The position numbers were made by a program, and so were the translations under genes. This document shows positions 13,001 to 25,000 of a stretch of 64,000 nucleotides of DNA, piece after piece; position 1 is the first letter of the stretch; each line of letters starts with the position of its first letter. Under the pieces are notes generated by a model. That model saw only the letters and a program-made list of their open reading frames with translations. It had not been told where the DNA came from and did not search any database. This DNA comes from Gordionus sp. m RMFG-2023. Taxonomy: Eukaryota; Nematomorpha; Gordioida; Chordodea; Parachordodidae. Where the stretch lies: contig NC_088777.1 of NCBI RefSeq assembly GCF_954871325.1, forward strand, positions 45,919,366 through 45,983,365, written 5' to 3'.

Positions 13001-16000
13001 ACCCTTTTTTTTACGTTCATTCAATTTTAGAAGATCTTCTTATTTTTAATTATTTAAAATAAAAAATAATAATTTTTTCGACTCAGACTCAAACATCGGG
13101 TCGTTTTTTGCAACTTCATCCTAAAATTGTGGTCGTTTTATTCGACCCGACCCAATATGAGTCGTTTTTTAAGACCAGTTGCTTTTTCCCACCTTGCCCA
13201 TATCTAGATCATTTTTTTTCGACCAAAAGCCGATTAAGGTTGACTCCAATAAATATATAAATATAATAATAACATTTAGTAGATATTAATATTATGGGCG
13301 GGAAAGTTGCTTAATACTTCTTTTAAAATGATAATGCTCTGACTCACTACATAATCTTAACTTTTTTTAAATTTTTTTTGACACAAATTAGTAAAAATAT
13401 AAATTGTAAACATGTTAAATTAAAATTTCAGTTAAGATGTACCATAGAAAAGTGACAATTGTCATAATCGTTATTTTTAAATTTTTTTCAAAGCAAATAA
13501 TTAAAATTTCAGTGAATGTACCATAGAAAAGTGACAATTGTCATAATCGTTATTTTTAAACTTTTTTGAATTTTTTCAAAGCAAATAAGTAAAAATATAA
13601 ATTTGTAAATGTTAAATTAAAATTTAAGTGAAGATGACTCATAGAAAAGTGATAATTGTAATAATAAATTTATTTGAAGCTAGGTATAAGTGTATATTGC
13701 AAACATTTAAGATCAAAATTTCAGGGAAGATGACCCATAGAAAAGTGACAATTGTAATAATCATTAATATTATACTTTTTTGAATGTATTTGAAGCAAGT
13801 AGGTAAAAATTTATACTGTAAACTTGTTACTTAAAATTATCAGTGATGAAGAACCAAGGAAAAGTGATAATAGCCTCTAAAATCTTTGATACATTTATTA
13901 AATATACTTTATATTTAACAATATATATACATATAAAAATCTTGTGTTCATAATATTGGTATTCCATGAATTTAAACACAAACATTTTCTAAGCGTTTCT
14001 GACATGCGATTTCTATTTTTCGTAATGGTGTCTACCTCTCTAGAGAAGACACGCTCGCTGTTGTGTATGAAAATGCTTAGCCATTATGGAAGGTAGGGAA
14101 AACGCACTGAATTACATCTCCACCAATTCAACACTTTCATCGAGGCTCAGACGACTGGATCAGCTAGGTATTCCGCGATCTCGTCAACCATCGGAACTAA
14201 CGATGCTTTCCTAAAAATATATAATGAATTTTTTTTTAAAATTATATATATCTACTATATGGGAACATTAAAATAGTTGTAATATAATGAAAAAATATAT
14301 ATACTTTCTCAGACTATTTAAAATAAGTGACGATATCAAAATCAATTTTAAATTATCAATCTTCTCTGGTATTTTAGCCGCCTGATTATAACTGTATTTA
14401 CGGCATAAGACGATTAACTTTTCATAGTAAGATACTTTATTAATCGATAACGGTATATAAGTTTTCTTGATAGGTGGAAATAAAAAACTACATAAATATT
14501 CGAAATTGTCCATAATATTTTTGGCATTAAGCCAACATAAGTTGTGCTACCTCAATAATTACACTATTAATGTTTATTTCAATATTTGATACCAAGAATG
14601 CTTGCAATTGTATCAAGATATAATCGATATTAACCTCTTGTTGATGAATTGACACTAATTTCACATGTAATTTTATAAAATGGGTATAAAAATTCTTCAA
14701 TATCTTTTAACAATTTGACTCTTCGGTATTAACATAAAAATTGTCATTAATACACCGTTTGCCCAATTTTATAATGGCTTTTATATTTTATAGAATCAAA
14801 CATTAAAAAAAAATATATATTATATGCTGTTTACTATTGATTTTGGTGAGCATAAGATATTTTGAATTCCATCTCATGGGCACATCTAGCGGAATTTTAC
14901 AATTTCTGATATTGACAAAACCCTGCATCAAAGAAGGTCTTTTATGGACTTTTTTCACCAACAACTCAACCTTTTTCAATTCTATTGAGATAGTTGATAG
15001 TCCTACTTGTACGATTAGATTTATAATATGAGCCAGACATCGTATTATATTAAAATTTGCTTTATAGGTTACACGAATTAGCGGAATAATTTTGTCCCCG
15101 CCGAAACAATATTTGATCCATTATCATGGGTAATGGAGGATATTTTATCAAATATTTTATACTCCACCAGTTATTAATTCTTTAAAATTCTCACCCGTGT
15201 GATGGTGGGCAAATTCCGCAATTGATAATAAGGAGTTGGCTAAATCCCAGTTATCGTTGATATAATGGACCGTTATGGCGCAATAACTAATTAAATTGTT
15301 GCTGGTCCATATGTCCGTAGTTGTTGCCTTCTTGTTATTATAATTATCGAAGGCATTCATAATATTAGTTTTTGCCTAGTTAAATATGGTATTTAAATAT
15401 TTCACAGCTGTTTGTCGGCACCATATTTTAGAGCTTTTATTTAAAAAAGTAAAGATGTCTTTAAAATCTTTACTGTCAAATGTTCGAAGTGAAATATTTT
15501 CGTTGATAACATATTTCAGTATTAATTTATTTAGGTGAAAATTATCCTCCGTTGCAAGTTTTCGTGTGCTAATCCATATGTACTGCTATCTTAGGTAACC
15601 GATTTAAAAATTAAAAATTTAAATTTATAATAGTTAGTGAATAATGCTACCGAGATACTAAATTTTAAAATAATCGAAAGGGAGTCGGGTTAAGAATCAA
15701 ATTTCTTTTGGTTGATTTAATAATATATATAATATATTTTAGCCAATTTGCGCAAACATCTTGTAGCCAAACATTGAAGCAGTTAATGATTCACCACCTT
15801 TGCCAGATTCCATTATAGGGGCATGAAAACTTTCAACGGGGGATATTTTTCATCTAAATAAATTAATACTAAAATATGTCATCAACGAAAATATTTCCTT
15901 TAGAACATATGATAGTAAAGATTTTAAAGACATCTTTACCTTTTTAAATAAAAGTTCTAAAGTATGGTGCAGACAAACTGCTGTCAAATATTTAAACACC

Positions 16001-19000
16001 ATATATATCGAGGCAAAAACTAATATTATGAATGCCTTCGATAATTATAAATACAAGATGGCCATAACTACGGTCGTATGGAGCAGTAACAATTTGATTA
16101 GTTATTGTGCCATAACGGTCCATTATATCAACGATAATTGGGATTTAGCCAACTCCTTATTATCAATGAGGAATTTGCCCACCCTCACACGGGTGAGGAT
16201 GTTAAAGATTTAATAATAACAATACTGGCCGAGTATAAATTAATTGATAAAATATCCTCCATTACCCATGATAATGGATCAAATATTGTTTCCGCGGGGA
16301 AACAAATTATTCCTCTAATTCGTGAGACCTATAACACGAATTTTAACACAATACGATGTCTTGCTCATATTATCAATCTTATCGTACAAGAAGAACTTTC
16401 AACGATTTTAACAGAATTGGAAAAAGTTGAGTTGTTGGTCAAAAAAATGCATAAAAATCCATCTTTGATGCAAGATTTTGTTAATATTTGTAATTGTAAA
16501 ATTTCGCTAGATGTGTCAACTAGATGGAATTCAAAATATCTCATGCTTAACAAAATCAATAAGGTATTAATAGCATATAATATTTAATTTTTTTAAATGT
16601 TTGATTCTATAGAATATAGATGCCATTATCAAATTGGGCAAACGATGTATGAATGATAATTTCCACATTAATACTGAAGTGGTCAAGTTGTTTAAAGATA
16701 TTGAAGATTTTTTGCACATTTTTTATAAAATTACATATTGTGAAATCAGTGCAAATTCATCAACAATAGGCTTGTATCTATTATATTTAGATACAATGCA
16801 AACATTGTTGAATAGTGTCATTGCTGAAGCTGCAAGACTTATGTTGATTAAATGCCAAAAATATATTAACATTATGGATAATTTTGAATTATGCAGTTTT
16901 TTAGATCCTCGGATCAAGAAAACTTTTACACCCTTATATGGATGAATAAACGAAAAGTTAATCGTTTTATAAGGTACCGTTACAATCTGGTCCCCGAAAA
17001 ATCAGAGAAAGATATGTAGTTTAGAATTGAAGTCGACAACTATTTTAAATAGTCTGAGAAGGTGTATGTATATTTTTCATTACAATAATTTTAAATGTTC
17101 TCATTGAGTTGATATATTTCATTTTAAAAAAATTTTTATTATATATTTTTAGGAAGGCATTCCTAGTTCCGATGGTTGACGAGATCGCGGATTACCTAGC
17201 TGATCCAGTCGCCTCAGCCTCGATTATACTGTTGGATTGGTGGCGAAGTAATTCCATGCGTTTTTCCTACCATTCCATAATGGCTAAGGATGTTTTATCG
17301 CAAAAGAGCACATCTGTTTCGAGCGAGCGTGTCTTCTCGAGAGGGGTGGACACCTATGAAAAAAAGAAATCGCATGGCGTCAGAAACGCTTAAACAATGT
17401 TTATGTTTAAATTCATGGAATAAGAATATTATGAATAATAATTTTGGACATAATTTTTGGGTTATTCCATGTCAAATGAGCAAAAAAATCAAGATTTTCG
17501 GCCGACCCCTTTCAATTCCGATAAAAAGTTGTAGACTGGTTATATATGTTCCCATTAGATTATAAACAAAATTTTAGAGCATTAGCAACTATATTAGCGG
17601 AGATAATCGGGGTTAAAGGTCCAAAAAACGTCTTTTTTTGCTTTTTACTGATGTCAAATAATTAGTTTTTAATTTAAAACTAAATATGATCAAATATTGA
17701 ATCTAATATCAATAGCTAAGTTAATAATTGAGAATTATGGCTAAAACATCAAAATTAATTTTTGATAAAATATGGGTCATCTTATGGTCAGTTGAAAACT
17801 TGAAATTAATATTTAGAAATGTATATGATCTCCGATTTTTAATTTTTTTAAGAAATATTATCCGTTTACTATTTTTTTAATAATTTCTTCAACAATTAGC
17901 ATGGCTGGATATTTATTTAAAAAATATTGCGATTTTTATACTTTAAAAAAATAGATGGCGCTATATATAATAGTTATAATATGTTAAAATTCATTTTTCT
18001 TATTGATTAAAAATATTTTAATGTATAATATATCATAAAATTCTATTATATAACTTTGTAAACCTTATTCCCCTGAGATATTCGGAGGATATAAAATTTT
18101 AATAATTTTTTTAATATTTCAATGTAAATTAAAAATAATTAAAAAATCCGACTAGCACACTAACAAAAAAGCAGGATTAAAGGTGTGCAGGAAAATTATT
18201 AAGGGAAAAATCGAAAATCACATTAATTACCAGGCCTACCCCCAACCCTCCACCCCCCAGACTAAGTCATACCCATCAAGATCAAGAATGTTATGAAATT
18301 GTCATTATCTTAAATTATTAAAATAACCAGAGATAAAGAAAATTTCGAAGATTTTGAAAAAAATTTTAAGCAATAAAAATAAACAAAATTATAGTTCTGA
18401 TGAAATAAGCCGACTCATGCCTGGAATAAAAGATTGTGATCTGTTAAAGGCGAGAAAGAATCAGTCCAAAGACTTATATTAAATAAGCTTAAATAAATAT
18501 TCAAGATGTTTAAGGAAGAATACCCAAATATATCAATTGGATTCTCTAAATTTGCCGAACTTAGACCAAAAAACTGTATTTTAGTTGGAGCTAGTGGCAC
18601 ACACACTGTTTGTGTTTGCGCCATTCATCAGAATGTGAAATTAATGACAAATGTAGAAAAATTTAAAAGATGGGGAATTTTTAACAATTCTAGATTATTC
18701 TGAGAATTATTCCTTCATTTTACAAGATGAAGTTCAGGGATTTCATTGGAACAACGTGCAGGCCACTATACATCCATTTGTAGCATATAAATCTGGAGAA
18801 GAATTAAAAAATATAAATTTTGTTATTTTATCCAAATTTAATTCTAAACCAGAAAAAATAATATATTTTTCAGATGAAGCCGCGTCTCAATACAAGAATC
18901 GCAAAATTTTTTTGAACATATGCCTTCATAAATACGATTTTAATATTCCTGCCGAATGGCATTTCTTTGCCACTGCTCACGGCAAAAATGCAAGTGACGG

Positions 19001-22000
19001 TATCGGAGGAACTATCAAAAGATTAGTTGCCAGAGCTAGTCTTCAAAGGCCAAATAAAAATCAAATCCTAACCTCATTAGAATTATATAATTATGCTAAA
19101 GAAAATATTAATGGAATTCAATTTGAATATGTATCCAATCAAGAATATATCGAAGAGGAATTAGCCCTTCGTAAAAGATTTAATGCACTGCTTATACATG
19201 GGACCCAAAAAAATCACGGGGTTATTCCCATTGATCAAAATAGACTAAAAACCAAAATATATTCCAATTCCAAAAAATATAATATAAAACAAGTTTAGTT
19301 TTTAAATGAGAAAATTAATTTTTAAAATATTAATGGATATATAACAGGTGTATATGGTGATAAATGGTGGTTAGGATATATAATCGATAAAAATGATATA
19401 AATGAAGAAGTAAAAATCCGATTTTTACAGCCTTGTGGACCTTCAGCCTCATTTAAATTTCCTCTGAAAGATGATATTTTTGTGTTGCCTAAATCTCATA
19501 TTCTCTCGCTGGTCAATCCTTCTACTCCCACCAGTCAAACATATATATTATCTCCTGAAGAAATCTCACAAGCTAGCCGGGCTTTGTATTCCTTTAGATG
19601 AAGTAAGATTTAATTAATTTATAACTATCTTAATTAGGCTAAATTTGTGAAGATTTTAAAAATTTATGATCTGAATTACAAATAAATATATATAATGGAC
19701 ATTGTAATCGATTTAGTATGATATATATATACATTAAAATATTTTTAATCAATAAAAAAAATGAATTTTAACATATTAAAACTATTATATATAGCGCCAT
19801 CTATTTTTTTAAAAGTATAAAAATCGCAATATTTTTTAAAATAAATATCCAGCCATGCTAATTGTTGAAGAAATTATTAAAAAAATAGTAAACGGATAAT
19901 ATTTCTTAAAAAAATTAAAAATCGGAGATTATATACATTTCGAAATATTAATTTCAAGTTTTCAACTGACCATAAGATGACCCATATTTTATCAAAAATT
20001 AATTTTGATGTTTTCGCCATAATCATCAATTATTAACTTAGCTATTGATATTATATTCAATATTTGATCATATTTAGTTTAAAATTAAAAACTAGTTATT
20101 TAACATCAGTAAAAAGCAAAAAAAGACGTTTTTTAGACCTTTAACCCCGAATATCTCCGCTAATATAGTTGCCAATCCGCTAAAATTTTGTTTATAATCT
20201 AATGGGAACATATATAACCAGCCTACGATTTTTCATCGAAATCGAAAGGGGTCGGCCGAAAAGTGATTGATTTGACATGGAATGACCTTTTTATATGATA
20301 TATATATACTGTTAAATATAAATTTTTATAAATTAATAAGTATCATATATAATTTAAATAAAAATATTTAAAATATAAATGTATCCAAGATTTTTAGAGG
20401 CTATTATCACTTTTCCATGGTTCTCCATCACTGCAATATTTATTTAACATATTTGCAGTATATTTTTTTACCTATTTCCTTCAAATAAATTCAAAAAAGT
20501 TTTATAATTATTATGATTATTGTCACTTTTCTATGGGTCATCTTCACTGAAATTTTAATTTAAACATGTTTACAATATATATTTTTACCTATTTGCTTTG
20601 AAAAAATTTAAAAAAGTTCAAAAATAACTTTTGACAATTGTCGCTTTTCCATGGTACAACTTCACTGAAATATTTATAATATATATTTTTTACCTATTTG
20701 CTTTGAAAAAATTCAAAAAAGTTCAAAAATAGATTATGACAATTGTCACTTTTCCTTGATACATCTTTACTGAAATTTTAATTAAACATGTTTACAATTT
20801 ATATTTTTACTAATTTGTGTCAAAAAAGTTTTAAAAAAACGATGACAAATTCCCACTCCATTAATAAGATTATAAAGTGAGTCAGAGCATTGGAATTAAA
20901 AGAAGCTTTAATTAACCTTCTCGCCCATAATATTAATGTTATTATTATATTCATATATTTATTGGAGTCAACCCTAGTCGGCTTTTAGTCAAAAAAAATG
21001 ATCTAGATATTGGATCAGTTGAAAAAAAGCAACCCAAACCTTAGGTCGTCTTTTAAAAAAACGACTCATATTTTGGGTCGGGTCGAATAAAACGACCACA
21101 ACTTTGGAATGAAGTCGTAAAAACCACCCGATGTTTGAATCTGAGTCGAAAAAAGACCTAAACATCGAGTTGGAGTCGAATAAACGATCCAAACTTTGAG
21201 TCGGAGTAAAATAACGATCCATATTTTGGGTCTAGGTCATTTTTCGGCTTGGTCTCGGGTCGGAATCGAAAAAACGACCCAAAATTTAGGTCAGCTCTGT
21301 TCGAGCCAACTCGGCTAAGCCGATTAACAACAATGGTTGAACAATAACGCGTTCAATTTCTTTGGAAATGTTTACAATATTAAAATTAACTGATTAAAAG
21401 TGTGATGATATTATATCCAGAAAATCTATAAAAATTTTAGAGTGCAGTAAAAACAACTAGAACTAAAATAAATAACAATACTGATACTGAATTTTATTTA
21501 ATTCTTAAAAATGACCCTATTTATCTATGTATAAAACCATATATAAAAACCTTATAATTTTCACTCATAATTTTTCCTTCCTTAAATTTCTCGTTCCCGA
21601 TTAATACGGTTTCTTGTTCCTTCACCAAGTTTTGCAAATCCATCAGCTTGTCGTCATGTTGCAGGTTAAGATTTTTGATATGCTCTTTAATTATCTTATA
21701 TAATAAATATATTTTTAATTATCAACCATTTGTAAATTTGTTTTCTTTTACATCAAATAAGGCATGCCAGATTTTTAACCATTTGTATTTAGGTCGAAAT
21801 TTAAGTATATATTTCAAAATATAACATTCGTTGAATTTTTTTGTTACTCCAGAAAATGATATGGATCCATAAAATCTAATATATCAATCGGCTAAGTCGA
21901 ATTAGAAATTTAACCCTCAGACCTGCATGGCACCGCATTTAAAAATAAAATCATAACGTGTGGAGTCAAACAATTTGCATTGGGGTGCAAGAACTCCCTA

Positions 22001-25000
22001 TGAGATTAATTGAAAAAAAAGAAGAAATCCTTATGTCATTCTAAATATTCCGTTTTAAAAGATAAGTATATTTATTTGTTACATTTTTTTTATATAATAT
22101 AATATTAAATTTATATATAATTAAAAAACTAGGAAGGGATTTATAGTGCATTCCCCCTTGTTATTCTAATCTGGGTAACTAGGTTTCAGAACGTGGTGGA
22201 GACCATCGCAGTAAATAAATGACTTAAATGAATAGGCTTTAAAAAATAATACTCAGGCCGGGCCAAAAATATTATTTTTTAAAATCCGGAGTCTTGAAAA
22301 TATAGTTTCCTTAAATTTAAGCAGTAAAATTTTAGCTTAAAAAATTAAATGATTTGTAAATAACATTGCGATGCAAGATTAGAGATCGCCCGCTATTGTT
22401 TTAAAATAAGCACGCCCATGGTTTATATAAAAGTTCACCCACCACCACCATTATTAAATAAAAAAATTAATATTTAAAAAATAGTAACCAGTCCAGCTTA
22501 ATCCTAACCCCTTCCCCTCAAAAATCCAATATTATAAAATTCATGGTTCAGATTATTGACCCAGATCACCCATTTCTAAAAATTATGATTAGTCGATTTG
22601 GCTATATATTTAATATAGTACTTTAATATATTTTTACTCATAACTTATAAAAAATGCAATATCATTAAATAAAAAATTAATATTTTAAAAATATTAACCA
22701 GTCCAGCTCAATCTCCCCCCCCCTCCCCCACAAAAATCCAAAATTAGAAAATCTACCGTTTATACTATTGTTTGAAAATATTTCTAACCTGCCCGCTTAA
22801 AGTACATTTTTTTCTAACCCGCCCGTGTAGTTCTTTAGTGCAAATATCGTATTATTCAATATTTTTAAAGTTTATTTATAAGCTTTTAATTTATAATACC
22901 AAGATCTATAAAATAAAATTTCCTTACTACTTCTCCAATTTTTTAGGTTCTCTAAAAAAAATGGATAGGATCTTTGAAAATAATTATCGGATCAAATCGG
23001 ACCTAAAAAATAGGTTTGAAGGCTCTCTAATATAGGGGTTTAATTTTTTTAGTATATATTTAATTTTATATGAAGTAATCAACAAAAGAAAACTATTTTT
23101 GAAATTAAATATAAACAAAACCTGAGTATTTAAATGAAAATCATTAAAAACGCCATCTACCGGAAATATATATAATTTTTTTTATTGATAATTAACCACC
23201 ACGATCTATCGTGTCAACTAGGTGACCGTAAATTGTTGGCTCAGAATTATTTATCCAGTGTAAACATTTAGTAATGTTTTTTATTTAGTCTTAGGTTATT
23301 TGATCAATTTGGCAATTTAATATAAAGTTTCTTTATTAATATTTGGTTTTTTATCCCCCATTGTTATCGTAATGGGTAGTATTACACGGAATTATGACAT
23401 TGCGATATTTTCGCATAGCCTCAAAAAATTCGATCCGTCGTTCGCGACACCAATTTTTTAATTGTAAAAGAAAAATGATAAGAAAATTTTTGTAGAATTG
23501 ATCGGAGAGGGATAAATTTAGGAATATCGCCGCTGATGGCGATGTCCTTTTAATAATTTGCTATTATATTCATTTTTTTCTTCTTTTTATGCTTGTAAAA
23601 ATAAATTAAAACATTAAAAAATCCATGAATATTAAACTAATAATCTTTACAATTTCTTTTTACAATCCGCTCTTTGGGAATTAATACATCTGTTAAAATA
23701 AATTATTTTAATATAAAAAATTGGAAACAGTAAGGTAACATAAAAAGAAAACAATTTGGCAATCCACAGATTATTTGTAATTCAATCATTTAAATGCATG
23801 ACTGTATATATAACTCATAAATATGATACGGTTTCATCACCAATATCAGATACCATTAAATTTTAATTATAATTATGAAATTATTCTTCAATTAAAATTT
23901 AAACATTAACATTTAAATTTACTTCAAGTTCCTGACGAGATTCCATAGAGATTTTGGTTTTAATAGTCAATTCTTCTTTCAGAATTTCATTTTCATGTTT
24001 TATACCCAATAATCTTTCATAATCCCCACGTAATTTGGCCATTTCTTTAGCCACTCTTAATTCCTGGCTATTATATTATAGGAAATATATAAAATAAAAT
24101 AGTTTTAATATAAAACTAATCACTAACTTTCTATGAAGAGATATCAATTCTTCCTTTTCTTTAGCAAAGTTCTCCAAATTCCTCATAACCTCGAGTTTCA
24201 ACTCGGACGTTGTGTTGTTAAGTCTGCTAATTCTGTTTTCTAATTCTATTCTTTGGTTTGCGCCCTTTTAATTACAAAATATATATTATTTAATTATACC
24301 TGGAATAATGAGTTTTTTTAAAAAAAGAATTGAATTACCAAAAAACTTCCATTATGATTTTCTACGGGATTGTTTACGTGACTAGAAGGATCTGATACGG
24401 CACTATTATTGGCATCTATAGTTTCTTTACTGTGATTATAGGGGTTGTTCTGCGATTGAGGCTATATCAATATTTAAAATAATAATTAAATTGGGCCAGA
24501 TTTAATTGATCAGGTGTCACCTTAAGAAGGATTGATATATCGACATTAACTAATCATTAATATTTTGGGTAATTGCTTAAAATCTGGAAAATTCGGCTAT
24601 CCATAGGCATGTGCCGTATAAAATTTGTTAAACATTGGGATTCGAGTTAATATATATCTCTATATTCAAAATGGAGCTATATTTTTCAAAAAAAAAGGAA
24701 AGCTGATTGATCGAATAAAATTTGGCCAAAACCAAGAACCTCCACTATAAATCAAATAAAATGTAAAATAATGTAATATAATATTTATGATCTCGTCATT
24801 TATAACACATTACATCGCCCAATTTTAGATGGTTAATGTTTATTTACTATACGTATAAAAAAAATTAATAGAAAATTTTAAAAATAAAAAGAATTCAGAA
24901 CTTAAAATAATATCAATGCGATATAACTGGTTAAAAATGAGTTAAATACCCATCTCTCTCCTTGATCCTGCATTCTTAGTTTTTCCCATATACTATTTAT

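Larger units (their letters stand above)
12966..21346 (+). mobile_element. Giant palindromic hAT element 2 (about 5.5 kb plus an insertion)
   Basis: The left half matches the reverse complement of the right half over about 2.4-2.7 kb. Matching points are 13079 with 21148 (GGGTCG repeats) and 15492 with 15896 (near the centre). After removing the 2.8-kb insertion, the coordinate sums differ by only about 5 bp, so the arms have hardly gained or lost length. Each arm carries a hAT transposase copy pointing outward, about 100-bp subterminal repeats and a GGGTCG minisatellite. An 11-bp direct repeat (acgcgttcaat) lies at 12955 and 21347. It occupies the 8.7-kb intron between exons 16 and 17 of the coiled-coil gene. 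Confidence 0.82.

Noticed and set aside
13421-13900. CRISPR-like repeat-spacer array
   Set aside because: Repeats are long, variable and mirrored in the other arm of a eukaryotic transposon; there are no unique spacers of constant length.
20989-21222. Minus-strand 77-residue open frame with FF.PTQ repeats
   Set aside because: It is the translation of a GGGTCG minisatellite in a transposon arm; no coding signal apart from the repeat.
23900-23923. Stop codon after exon 15 as the true end of the coiled-coil gene
   Set aside because: A donor lies just before it, and four further blocks (exons 16-19 onward) continue coiled coil in matching phase. A short isoform is still possible.
24950-24992. 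A possible 43-bp exon with IWEKLRMQDQGERW in one frame
   Set aside because: It looks coiled-coil-like and has splice-like flanks, but including it breaks the phase between exons 12 and 13, which otherwise join perfectly.
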